Below are positions 8,601 to 16,586 of a stretch of 64,000 nucleotides of DNA, in pieces. Under the pieces are notes generated by a model that had not been told where the DNA came from, did not search any database, and saw only the letters and a program-made list of their open reading frames with translations. The stretch spans positions 2,604,001 to 2,668,000 of the forward strand of contig NZ_JAKIJS010000001.1 in assembly GCF_021608225.1 (NCBI RefSeq), read 5' to 3'. The stretch comes from Pseudalkalibacillus berkeleyi. Lineage in GTDB: Bacteria > Bacillota > Bacilli > Bacillales > Fictibacillaceae. The position numbers and the translations under genes were made by a program. Numbering within the stretch: position 1 is the stretch's first letter; every line of letters starts with the position of its first letter.

Positions 8601-9995
8601 ATTTTCAAAGTCATTTGCATCAGGATTAGCAGTTGAATCTCCAGGCTTACGTCCTAATCCAGCATAAACAACTTCGTGATTTCCTTCACCTAACGTTGAT
8701 GGGTGAACATCACTTGCAGAAAGGTATGCGACTGGATCAGCAGATTCTCCATCAATCATTACATTGAAACCTTCAAGGTCCAAATATTGATTTTCAAAAG
8801 AAGCTACTTGTAAGGAATCATTAGATAGACCAGGTGAACCAACTACCCCTATGTCAGGGTTACTAGCAAATGGGTTGTTTTCAGCACCATTTCCGAAATA
8901 TGCAGAGTTACCTGCAGAAATGGCCATCATTACACCATTATTAACAGCTCTTTCAATTGCTTTTTGTTCAGGATCTTCTGGCAATACGAATGCAGCTGTA
9001 GAACCTAGGCTCATATTAATAACATCTGCACCTAAAATGATCGCATCGTCGATTGCTTTCACATAAATATCACTCCAAGTCGAAGGCATTTCAGGATCGT
9101 TTCCAAAGACTTTCATTCCCAAAATTTGCGCTTCTGGAGCAACACCTTTAAGTCCACCATTTTCTTCATCACCATTCGCACCAACCGTACCGGATACGTG
9201 CATACCATGCATACTCGCACCTGGACCTAGGTCTCGAACTTCATGGTTCTCATCTGCATAATTGTATGCATAAGGGACTTTTTCAGTATAATATTTACCT
9301 GATAAAGATTTTTCGGCAATATAATCATTCACTGCCTTTTCAGATAATTCTGGTGTCGTTTCATCACTTAACACCATATCTCTGTGATCAGGGTCGATTC
9401 CTGTATCGATTACTGCTACAGTCATCCCTTCACCTTTATAACCGTAATCTGCCCACGTTTGTTGAGCTTTTACCAACTCTTTACTATAAATCATGTCTGG
9501 CTTTTGCTCTTCAGGTCTCTCATACTTGTTTGAAATATGTACCTTTTCAACGTTAGAAAGACTTTCAATTACTTCAATAGATTTATATGTTACTTCTCCA
9601 CTAAAACCATTGACCACTGTTGTAAAGCTTTCCTTATATTCCATTGGAATAGCAGATGATTTCATTGCTTTCTTTACATCAGTTTGAGATTTCAAAACTT
9701 CTTGTCTAAGTTGCTTTTTGCTAGATTCAGAGAGATCTTGATAGTTCTTCCCTGAACTTTGCGCAGCGAGCATCGCAGGCTTACCCTTTAATTCTACGAT
9801 GACTCTGACTTTATCATTTGGCTTATATTTCTCAGATGCTTGATCTTTGTTGAGCGTCTTAACTAATTCTCGTTCCTTCTTTTGGCTTGCTTCTGCATTC
9901 AAATTCTTACTTGCTGGCCCATTGGCTGCAAGGGCGACATTGGAAAATGCCATTAAGAAAATGATGAGAAGCAAAAATGGTTTCCTCATTTTCAT
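5661..9995 (-). CDS. Secreted S8 serine peptidase (Vpr-like) with PA domain and C-terminal SLH repeats
   Basis: 1444 residues. Signal peptide 1-24 (hydrophobic core, ALAAN). Inhibitor I9-like propeptide about 60-160. Subtilisin domain with Asp197 (VAVIDTGIDPDH), His263 (HGMHVSGT), oxyanion Asn363 (ISAGNS) and Ser600 (GTSMAAPHVAGG). A PA-type insert (about 420-545) sits between His and Ser, as in Vpr and C5a-peptidase-type subtilases. Then Fn3/Ig-like segments (one with FSPNGDNVNE, typical of gliding/FlgD-like Ig modules). Three SLH repeats fill about 1263-1444 (ITRSEFATLLVRAL at the end), which bind pyruvylated wall polymer. All catalytic residues are present, so this is predicted to be an active wall-anchored protease. 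ATG 9995 follows AAGGA at a normal distance. Confidence 0.93.
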   Translation of the reverse strand: MKMRKPFLLLIIFLMAFSNVALAANGPASKNLNAEASQKKERELVKTLNKDQASEKYKPNDKVRVIVELKGKPAMLAAQSSGKNYQDLSESSKKQLRQEVLKSQTDVKKAMKSSAIPMEYKESFTTVVNGFSGEVTYKSIEVIESLSNVEKVHISNKYERPEEQKPDMIYSKELVKAQQTWADYGYKGEGMTVAVIDTGIDPDHRDMVLSDETTPELSEKAVNDYIAEKSLSGKYYTEKVPYAYNYADENHEVRDLGPGASMHGMHVSGTVGANGDEENGGLKGVAPEAQILGMKVFGNDPEMPSTWSDIYVKAIDDAIILGADVINMSLGSTAAFVLPEDPEQKAIERAVNNGVMMAISAGNSAYFGNGAENNPFASNPDIGVVGSPGLSNDSLQVASFENQYLDLEGFNVMIDGESADPVAYLSASDVHPSTLGEGNHEVVYAGLGRKPGDSTANPDANDFENVDVEGKIALIKRGEAAFVDKTLNAQEEGAIGVIIFNHSSGYVSMASDSTIEIPQLFILKEDGDVLHAALEEGKKVELAFKGEKVTALNPDNNKLSSFTSWGVTPNLDFKPEITAPGGNILSTLNDDKYGLMSGTSMAAPHVAGGSALVMQRVDEEFNLSGSERVEMTKNILMNTSQPKEDKGFYNDHPALDTDLLYSPRRQGAGLMDLHAAMSTPVVVTEVESGIGKVALKEMDEKTTFKLKLTNYSDKNEVYKAMGTVQTDLIASGLNQIETQGIFKAGTTAETAPYLGEYPLEISSVNGADVDDEYQILVPANDSVEVEVTVDLKDTVDWWSGAALDDVFENGYFVEGFISFMDINDTHPELNVPYVGFKGDWDQAPIVDETIYEENSFYGMTGLVSPSKDEYSYLGTNPVSEDAHGDKVAFSPNGDNVNETILPVLSLLRNAKKAKFSILDENKDEILTLRTENELRKHYYDRGAASQYTIYTAADWDGKYKGKVMEDGMYYYEVKTVVDYKDADWQMKQIPFYIDTKDPVVETTYDTETGKVTWAATDEGVGISYIDVLVNGKSVLESPLAGDQTEYTLKDMKDVKSVKVVATDWAGNVGMDSTGEDNTVPFITAKSPEALGVFNEREIDVDGYINDDSAVEELYINGKKTALAWDDEKKRYTFKTTVEFKSDGVKQIRFMGKDAKGNELSFLRTVIIDSTKPIVEVEGPYYTDKTEATLDLKLTDNFDYMRFYIDGSEVYYNEFKEPYEMRAHTKSLSEKVSLEEGKNHFELKLVDMAGNTTVKKITIVQSDKKAKDFKDIKSNFWAKDAIQTLNVMGVINGYTNGDFGVNDEVTRLQAAQMIVRALGLETDNLSDPKFSDVKKEDYKGKGYEEVAAIANAGIMTGYNGKFNPKATLTRAEMAKIIVGAYDLEGSSKDRFNDVPVGHWAADYINTLVANDMVAGYPDGSFKPNKGITRSEFATLLVRALDDRFK

Positions 9996-10240
9996 GTTTG
10001 TTCCTTACCCCCTATATAAGTTAGTTATAACCCTCGAAAAAGGAGGAACTTTTCCGAAAATTACATAAATTTAGTTTAATACAAAAGGACTAGATAAGTC
10101 AATTTCTGTTTTTAGTGGAATGTTCTTCTAATTGACCCTTATTTCGACATTGAAATTTGTCGCAATTACTTGATAATACTATTCTACTAAGCTTTTATAC
10201 CACAAATTAAGATTGAATTATTACTAATCTTGTAGAATAC

Positions 10241-10296
10241 TGTAATTTTATTGTTACATAACTGTAACTTAAGAGGTTATTTTTGTATGGTAGAAT
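10241..10296 (+). promoter_or_regulatory. Promoter with three WalR-type boxes upstream of the NlpC/P60 gene
   Basis: TGTAAT (10241-10246), N5, TGTTAC (10252-10257), N5, TGTAAC (10263-10268): three matches to TGTWAH with exact 11-nt periodicity. A -10-like TAGAAT sits at 10291-10296 with no good -35, as expected for an activated promoter. WalR is known to control NlpC/P60 autolysins in Bacillus. The divergent protease gene starts at 9995, so the 350-nt gap 9996-10348 serves both; I see nothing else in it. Confidence 0.65.
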
Positions 10297-10348
10297 AGTT
10301 TTTGTAAATGAAGGGGAGAATTTACACAACTTAGGGGGAGGAAATTAC

Positions 10349-11347
10349 GTGTTGAAAAGAACTTTAACAGTATTTACTGCGGTGATCATGGCATTCTTAC
10401 TCGTATCACCATCAGCTTTTGCCAGTAGTAAAGGGGATAAGGTTTCATCAATTGCACATCAATACATAGGTACACCTTACAAATATGGAGGAACGACACC
10501 GAGTGGGTTTGATTGTTCCGGATTTCTACAATACGTATACAATAAAATTGACGTATCCATACCTAGAACTTCTGCAGCTCAATCAGATTATGGTACTGCT
10601 GTTTCTAAATCAAATTTACAACCTGGAGATCTCGTTTATTTCTCTAATACATACAAGCCAGGCGTTTCACATTCAGGCGTTTATGTCGGCGATGGCAAAT
10701 TTATTCATGCATCATCAAGTGGTGTTAAGAAATCTTCTATAAACGATCCGTATTACTGGGGAGACAAGTATACAGGGGCAAGAAGGGTCATTAAAGAAGA
10801 GCGCTTACCTACACTACCAAAAGGACAATATCATGATGTCCCAGCTGATTACTGGGCAGAAACTTCAATATCTTATTTATCTATGAACGATATCATCAAT
10901 GGCTATGATCAAAGTCTATTCAAACCAAACAATACAATTACTCGAGCTGAAGTTGCAACGATGCTTGCTAAATCATTCAACCTTCCATTAGAGGATGGTG
11001 CATCGATGGCACCAGATGTTTCAAGCAAGCACTGGGCAAAGGAAGAAATTAATGCAGTAATGAAAAAGGGCTTCTTTGGCGGATATTCTGATGGAACATT
11101 CAGACCTGATCGACCAATTACTCGCAGTGAAATCGCTTCATTATTTACAAGAGCTTTTAACTTAAGTCAAGAAGGTTCAGGTATTGCTTTCTCAGACGTT
11201 TCAAAGAATTATTGGGCATATGGTTCCATACAAGTCGTAACTTCAAATGATATCGCTGGCGGTTATAGCGACAACACATTTAGACCTACAAAGAATGCAA
11301 CAAGAGCTGAGTTTTCGGTATTCTTGCATCGCGCATTACTAAACTAG
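10349..11347 (+). CDS. Secreted NlpC/P60 peptidoglycan endopeptidase with three SLH repeats
   Basis: 332 residues from GTG 10349, chosen because AGGGGGAGG lies seven bases upstream and a signal peptide follows immediately (hydrophobic 4-22, AFASS). An open frame runs further up to 10283 but is not signal-like. The NlpC/P60 domain (about 30-145) has the catalytic Cys56 (GFDCSGFLQYVY), His108 (VSHSGVYVGDG) and His120. Three SLH repeats follow (about 158-332; ITRAEVATML, ITRSEIASLF, ATRAEFSVFL). The family cuts D-Glu-diaminopimelate bonds in peptidoglycan. The order, enzyme first and anchor last, and the WalR-type promoter fit a growth-linked wall hydrolase. Confidence 0.93.
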   Translation: MLKRTLTVFTAVIMAFLLVSPSAFASSKGDKVSSIAHQYIGTPYKYGGTTPSGFDCSGFLQYVYNKIDVSIPRTSAAQSDYGTAVSKSNLQPGDLVYFSNTYKPGVSHSGVYVGDGKFIHASSSGVKKSSINDPYYWGDKYTGARRVIKEERLPTLPKGQYHDVPADYWAETSISYLSMNDIINGYDQSLFKPNNTITRAEVATMLAKSFNLPLEDGASMAPDVSSKHWAKEEINAVMKKGFFGGYSDGTFRPDRPITRSEIASLFTRAFNLSQEGSGIAFSDVSKNYWAYGSIQVVTSNDIAGGYSDNTFRPTKNATRAEFSVFLHRALLN

Positions 11348-11353
11348 TATCCT

Positions 11354-11395
11354 AACAAGACTAGTAGAGCATTGTTCTACTAGTCTTGTTTTTAT
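11354..11395. terminator. Bidirectional terminator between the NlpC/P60 gene and the small membrane protein gene
   Basis: A 15-bp perfect stem (AACAAGACTAGTAGA and its complement) with a 7-nt loop and TTTTTATTT on the right. It serves the plus-strand gene ending at 11347 and probably the minus-strand gene ending at 11396. Confidence 0.85.
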
Positions 11396-11668
11396 TTACT
11401 TAGAATGTTTTCCTTTCAAACCAAGGTAAATTAACATTGATGATAAGAATACTAAAGCATATACAGGTAATAAACTAATATGGTAAATAGATTCTGGGGA
11501 ATTTTGAACAATGTTCGTATTAATGTTTATGTATCGCCAATCCAGGCTAACTGGGTTATTTGCATGAATTGATATTTGATTTAAGTAAAGGCTTCTTTTT
11601 GTAACTTGAAAGATAACATAAAGTAAACTGGATAATAGTAATACATTTGCAACAACTAGTTTTTTCAT
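11396..11668 (-). CDS. Small hypothetical protein with two membrane segments
   Basis: 90 residues from ATG 11668, which follows a G-rich ribosome site (CAGGGGGGG) at a normal distance; the frame extends upstream to 11719 but without such a site. Hydrophobic segments lie at about 2-20 and 63-83, with a 40-residue polar loop between them (NQISIHANNPVSLDW...), and the tail is basic. I do not recognise the family. It sits between two wall-hydrolase genes and has its own terminator, so it is probably transcribed alone. No function is proposed. Confidence 0.55.
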   Translation of the reverse strand: MKKLVVANVLLLSSLLYVIFQVTKRSLYLNQISIHANNPVSLDWRYININTNIVQNSPESIYHISLLPVYALVFLSSMLIYLGLKGKHSK

Positions 11669-11774
11669 TTTTAACCCCCCCTGACATTTTAAGACGATAT
11701 TGAACATAAAAGGTTCCAAATACGATTGTTTTAATGTGCTCTATATCATCCATACTTGAAGAATGAAAGATAAG

Positions 11775-11803
11775 AAAAAGCGACCCTATGCGGTCGCTTT
11801 TTC
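11775..11803 (-). terminator. Terminator after the amidase gene
   Basis: AAAAAGCGACC and GGTCGCTTTTT pair around a 6-nt loop just after the amidase stop at 11808; U-runs on both strands make it bidirectional. Confidence 0.85.
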
Positions 11804-11807
11804 TCTA

Positions 11808-13187
11808 TTATTTATTTTTATAGTAATCTAGTATACCTAAGTAAATTGCTTCAGCAGCTTTTTCACGATATGCATTGGAGGCAAGTTTCCTCGCATCATT
11901 CGGGTTGGATAGAAATCCTAACTCTACCAAGACTCCAGGAACATAATTATCACGTATGACTTGGAAATTACCATGCTTCACGCCTCGGTTACTCGTATCG
12001 ATTGCCTTATACAAACGGTTTTGGATATATGTTGCTAGCTTTTTAGCTTCTGCTCCTTGAGGAGAATAGTAGTTGTAAAAAGTTTCCGTTCCATGAGCAG
12101 CATCACTATGAAATTTGTTTGCGTGTATACTGATGAAACTGTCTGAATTGCTTTTTTCCGCTATACCTACACGGTCACTTAGAGAGGGATATGAATCATC
12201 CGAACGAGTCATCACTACTTTTACCCCGGCTCGCTCTAAGTAAGTTCTCAATTTCTTCCCTACTGATAAAACAACTTCCTTTTCAACTAGACCATTTGCC
12301 GTCGCACCAGGATCTGTATCACCATGGCCTGGATCTACCGTTATTACTTTACCACTTAATGCAGAGACAGGAACACCTAAATACGTCGCGTAAACGAATC
12401 CCTCATACCCAGGAGCTTTTATGTATGCCCAGTTACCTGTTTTAAAATAAGAAGATACTAAAGTCCCTTCCTTAATTAACCCAGCAGAATCGTAACTTGT
12501 ACCTGGTCCTTTTCTTACATTCAGCCAATCCGCTTTAATTATACGTTTCTCAGGATTAGTTTGTTCTTTCATAATACGGAAGGAAGACTCAAGTGAACGT
12601 GATGTAAAGATTGCAAATTCCCCACGTGTAACGATCTTGTCTGGTCGAAATGTATCATCTGTGTAACCGATTGTAACTCCATTATTCGCTAACCTATTAA
12701 TCACATCATAATAGTGACTAAATGGATTTACATCAATAAAATAATAATTTTTGGAAGCCGAGAAATTAAATGCTTTTGATAATAAATATGACATTTCTCC
12801 TCTAGTCATGTATCTGTCAGGTTTGTATGTATCATTCCCGTAACCAGAGATAAAACCAGCTTCATGTGCGGATTGAATATATCCTGATGCATAATCACTT
12901 GATGCTACATCGCTAAATGAGGTTTTTCTTTGATTTCCATTTAGATTAAAAGCTTTGGCAATGACAATTGCAGCTTCCCTTCTCGTCACACTATTGTTCG
13001 GTCTGAATGTGCCATCTGGGTAACCTGAAATGATTTCCTTATTCACCAAAAATTCAACTTGCTCCTCAACCGGATGACCTGCAGGTATGTCACTAAGGAT
13101 TGTATTAGCAGATACCTCGTTACCCGTTACCCAAAATACAGAAACTAAAATCAATAACGACAAAGATATATTGACAAACTTTTTCAT
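11808..13187 (-). CDS. SLH-anchored N-acetylmuramoyl-L-alanine amidase (Amidase_3) with SH3b domain
   Basis: 459 residues. Signal peptide about 1-27 (ends EVSANT). Three SLH repeats about 28-205 (VTRREAAIVIAKAF, MTRGEMSYLLSKAF, VTRGEFAIFTSRSL). An SH3b wall-targeting domain about 213-270 (DWLNVRKGPGTSYDS). The catalytic Amidase_3 domain spans about 278-457, with the zinc ligands His in VDPGHGDTDPGA, Glu in GLVEKEVVLSV and His in SIHANKF, and the catalytic Glu in VLVELGFLSNPND. It would cleave the MurNAc-L-Ala bond, like CwlC/LytC-type enzymes. SLH repeats come first here, unlike the neighbouring hydrolase. The ATG follows GGGGAAAG. Confidence 0.94.
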   Translation of the reverse strand: MKKFVNISLSLLILVSVFWVTGNEVSANTILSDIPAGHPVEEQVEFLVNKEIISGYPDGTFRPNNSVTRREAAIVIAKAFNLNGNQRKTSFSDVASSDYASGYIQSAHEAGFISGYGNDTYKPDRYMTRGEMSYLLSKAFNFSASKNYYFIDVNPFSHYYDVINRLANNGVTIGYTDDTFRPDKIVTRGEFAIFTSRSLESSFRIMKEQTNPEKRIIKADWLNVRKGPGTSYDSAGLIKEGTLVSSYFKTGNWAYIKAPGYEGFVYATYLGVPVSALSGKVITVDPGHGDTDPGATANGLVEKEVVLSVGKKLRTYLERAGVKVVMTRSDDSYPSLSDRVGIAEKSNSDSFISIHANKFHSDAAHGTETFYNYYSPQGAEAKKLATYIQNRLYKAIDTSNRGVKHGNFQVIRDNYVPGVLVELGFLSNPNDARKLASNAYREKAAEAIYLGILDYYKNK

Positions 13188-13401
13188 CTTTCCCCAATTC
13201 CCCCTAATATTGTATTGATTTACGACAATATTAGCACAGAGAATGGAATTTATTGTTTCTTTTTGGTAATTTGAGTACTATGTTGGACACGATCACATCC
13301 ATATCCCTATAATAAATTTATTTTCAAAATAAGATAAATGCCTCTGAAAATTCCTCGAATTTAGCCGATAACGTCATTTTAGAACCCAACCTTTAGCTTC
13401 A

Positions 13402-13430
13402 TTGAATATTCAACTTCAATACATTATGAT
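13402..13430 (+). promoter_or_regulatory. Sigma-A-type promoter of the FG-GAP protein gene
   Basis: TTGAAT (13402-13407), a 17-nt spacer and TATGAT (13425-13430), about 40 nt upstream of the start codon. Confidence 0.6.
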
Positions 13431-13472
13431 AAATAGGTAATATCATACTTGGTATACGGAGAGTGCAATTAA

Positions 13473-16439
13473 ATGAAAAAAACTATAATCGCTTTTACGA
13501 TTGTCATATTACTAATAGATGTTTATTTCTTGATGGTTACAAACTCCCGACCTCAAGTCATCAATGTACTCATTGTATATGAAGAGGATTCAACTAATCA
13601 CTTAGATACATATCAGCATTACAAGCAGACACTTGTAGCCAATACAAAGGTTGAAACGATGCCAATCAACGTTTTAGATTCAGTGGATTTAAACAATTAC
13701 GAAATGATTTATTTAGACAAATCCATTATTGATACACCATCTTTCAAAAACGCGAAACAACCACTTCAAAATTTTGTATCAAAAGGTGGGCACTTGTTTC
13801 TTGAGAACCAATTCTATAACGCATTTCCAAAGTCATTTATTGGCGCAAAAGCGTTTGAACCTATTCATGAGTTACCTAACCACATCTCCTATCCATCTGT
13901 AAACAGAAATCTTACAGGGGTTCAAAATGTTATTAAACAAATCGATTCAGAACTAAAAAGTAAATCAAAAAGTAATGGAGACAATCCTTTGGAGCTTGGG
14001 TATGGCATACGTCCTTCAACAGCTGAAACAATAGCAGAATCAAATGGTGTGTCCTTATTTACAATAAATAATCATGGGGATGGGACTGTATTTTTTGCTA
14101 GCGAATTATTACCTAACGATCAATTCATCACATCTTTTGATTTCAGCAAACAGAATCCTCAACAAGAGGAATTCAACTATACATTTCTTACCGGAAATTA
14201 TTTATTTCGCAATGAATATCTATCCTTTGTTGCAAAAGATATGTACGGGTATTCTGTATCAAAGGTCATTGGCACACATGGAAGACCAGGCTTTGCTATG
14301 CAATATATAGTAGAGGATAAAAATGATTTTAAAGAAAACCGCCTCACCACCTTTATGAAACAATTACAAACTGAGAAATTGGTGCCTACGCTCTCACTTT
14401 CTAGTCATGTCTATGAACCTAATACATGGAAAGAAGCCATTTCTTATTACAAAAATGTCCAAAACCCTAATGAGCCTGTCTTTGAGAACGAAAAGAGACT
14501 CTTCTCTTCAGGCACGCCCGTCAAACTAAACAATAAGAATTTAACGATAAAAAGTTCACCTGAACAAAGTGGTTTTACAACAACAGGTAAAGACCTACCT
14601 GAGAGAGCGTATATAGATACTTACGACTTAACAAACGATGGGCAACCAGATTTAGTGGCTGGTAGTTTAGATGGAAAACTGTATTATTATGAAGGAACTG
14701 ACTCAAATAATGAGTGGAACGTAAAAGAAAAAGGATTATTAAAATTCAGGAACAATAAAGAAATCGACCTCGGCGGATATGCAGCACCCATTTTTTACGA
14801 TTATAATAAGGACGGTTTACAAGATATCGTATCAGGCAATCAAGCTGGAGAAATTTTTATACTCATCCAGTCTGAAGATGGAAATTATGAAAATCCACGA
14901 GTTTTATTTGGTGAAAATAAATCCCATACCTTCACTACACCTGAAATTGCTGACATCAATGAAGACGGAGTGGATGACCTTATTTACGGAACAGCATCCG
15001 GAGATCTGTTCTACCGTTTGGGGACTGAACAGAACGGAGGGTACGTCGAATTTTCTGATGAGGAAAAAAAGGTAGTTAGTACCTCAGGCATAATAAAAGT
15101 AGATGGGTTAGCATCCCCTAAGATCGTTGATTACAACAATGATAATCAACTCGATCTTTTAATCGGAATGAAATCTGGTTTTATCAAAAGGTATGAAATG
15201 GCTAAGTCCAAACAATGGGTGGATAAAGGTTATCTAGAAGGAACCTACGAGAATCCATTTAATAATAAGCGTTTGTGGAGTGGTAGAAATTCTGTACCTA
15301 CAATGGCGGATATAAATGGAGATAACAATCTGGATCTCCTAGTAGGTCACCTAACATACGGTGATCCAATTAACATAAGCGATGAACATTTTCCTTACCG
15401 GACACAACTGGAAAGATTCATTCAATCTTATAGGAAATACGCATCCAACATTAAGCCTCACATCTTTATGCAACAGGAATCAGGTGAGGTTGATTACAAG
15501 GAAGAGCTGAAAACTCAACGTGAAATATACAAAGAATATGGTATCGATTGGAGACCAACAGGGTTAATGTTTCACAAAGCGCCGATTAATGAGGAGGAAG
15601 ATAGTCAATCACATAACCTTCCGCCCATTGAAGGTGTATGGAACACAGTTGTACATGCTGATGATAAGAATGAAAATAATCAGTTAACCATCCCCTTTAT
15701 ACAAATGGATAATAAAATATTGAATTCAAAAGTGTATCATGAACCAAATGTGGGTGTAGACACACCTTTTAAGACTTATTTGCAATTCGATCTGCCATTC
15801 ACAGAACAAATCAGATCTTTAGATGACAAAATATGGCTTACACGTTTATCGAATTTCAAAAAGCAAATGGACTATAACAGTATGTCGGAACAACAGCTTT
15901 ATAAGTCTGTGTTAGCCACCCAACAATCTACTAGTACGTTAAATTACAATCCGATAGAGAAAGTATTCTCAGATTTCCAAAACCTCCTACGTAGAAAATT
16001 GCACCATACTGTTTATATCGAGAATAATGAGAATGACGAATTAGACCCTGAATTAATTGGACCCTATAATCAATCATTAGGATATAAAGTTGAACTTGGC
16101 GAGAAGTATAAAGGCTTTATTTTCAATACAGATGCACCCATTTATATGAACAATGGTTCAACTCTCTATTTTTCTGGTAAAGAAAAGATTCAATTAAAGC
16201 TAGCTACAGAATACAGGGATCAACCTCATATCATGCGAAGTAATATACCACTTGAGGTTGATGAATATAATGAAAATATTACACTCAAACTGTTAGATTC
16301 CGGTATGCAGCAAATCAAAGTATATGCTCCAAGTGGAATTACCTTGACAGATGAAGAATGGGAGGTTGAAAAGCGCGGCCATTCATACATTCTTACTCGA
16401 TATGGAGACGTGACTACATTGAACTTCTCATATAAGTAA
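13473..16439 (+). CDS. Large membrane-anchored or secreted protein with an FG-GAP/VCBS beta-propeller
   Basis: 988 residues with a single N-terminal hydrophobic segment (about 4-22) and no lipobox. Residues about 28-250 read like a Rossmann/ThuA-type domain (VINVLIVYEEDS, GGHLFLENQFY). Five calcium-binding Dx(D/N)xDGxxD repeats form a propeller: near 384 (DLTNDGQPDL), 442 (DYNKDGLQDI), 494 (DINEDGVDDL), 553 (DYNNDNQLDL) and 612 (DINGDNNLDL). Flanking segments, RPGFAMQYIVEDKNDF before it and REIYKEYGIDWRPTG after it, resemble deacetylase-type barrel strands; that is my inference. Start ATG 13473 follows CGGAGAG. It lies among SLH-protein genes, so an extracellular glycan or wall role is likely; the activity is unknown. 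Confidence 0.75.
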   Translation: MKKTIIAFTIVILLIDVYFLMVTNSRPQVINVLIVYEEDSTNHLDTYQHYKQTLVANTKVETMPINVLDSVDLNNYEMIYLDKSIIDTPSFKNAKQPLQNFVSKGGHLFLENQFYNAFPKSFIGAKAFEPIHELPNHISYPSVNRNLTGVQNVIKQIDSELKSKSKSNGDNPLELGYGIRPSTAETIAESNGVSLFTINNHGDGTVFFASELLPNDQFITSFDFSKQNPQQEEFNYTFLTGNYLFRNEYLSFVAKDMYGYSVSKVIGTHGRPGFAMQYIVEDKNDFKENRLTTFMKQLQTEKLVPTLSLSSHVYEPNTWKEAISYYKNVQNPNEPVFENEKRLFSSGTPVKLNNKNLTIKSSPEQSGFTTTGKDLPERAYIDTYDLTNDGQPDLVAGSLDGKLYYYEGTDSNNEWNVKEKGLLKFRNNKEIDLGGYAAPIFYDYNKDGLQDIVSGNQAGEIFILIQSEDGNYENPRVLFGENKSHTFTTPEIADINEDGVDDLIYGTASGDLFYRLGTEQNGGYVEFSDEEKKVVSTSGIIKVDGLASPKIVDYNNDNQLDLLIGMKSGFIKRYEMAKSKQWVDKGYLEGTYENPFNNKRLWSGRNSVPTMADINGDNNLDLLVGHLTYGDPINISDEHFPYRTQLERFIQSYRKYASNIKPHIFMQQESGEVDYKEELKTQREIYKEYGIDWRPTGLMFHKAPINEEEDSQSHNLPPIEGVWNTVVHADDKNENNQLTIPFIQMDNKILNSKVYHEPNVGVDTPFKTYLQFDLPFTEQIRSLDDKIWLTRLSNFKKQMDYNSMSEQQLYKSVLATQQSTSTLNYNPIEKVFSDFQNLLRRKLHHTVYIENNENDELDPELIGPYNQSLGYKVELGEKYKGFIFNTDAPIYMNNGSTLYFSGKEKIQLKLATEYRDQPHIMRSNIPLEVDEYNENITLKLLDSGMQQIKVYAPSGITLTDEEWEVEKRGHSYILTRYGDVTTLNFSYK

Positions 16440-16458
16440 ACGACAACTTATTCTGAAC

Positions 16459-16500
16459 AAAGGCATGATCTACTATCTCACTAGATCATGCCTTTTAATT
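16459..16500 (+). terminator. Terminator after the FG-GAP gene
   Basis: A 14-bp stem, AAAGGCATGATCTA with its complement, loop about 9 nt, followed by TTTTAATTTTAATTTT. Confidence 0.85.
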
Positions 16501-16586
16501 TTAATTTTGGGAGAATTACCCTAGTGACGTTTATGGAATAATCAGGTAATATATATTTTGTTGGGAAAATTTTAAGGGGGATAAAA

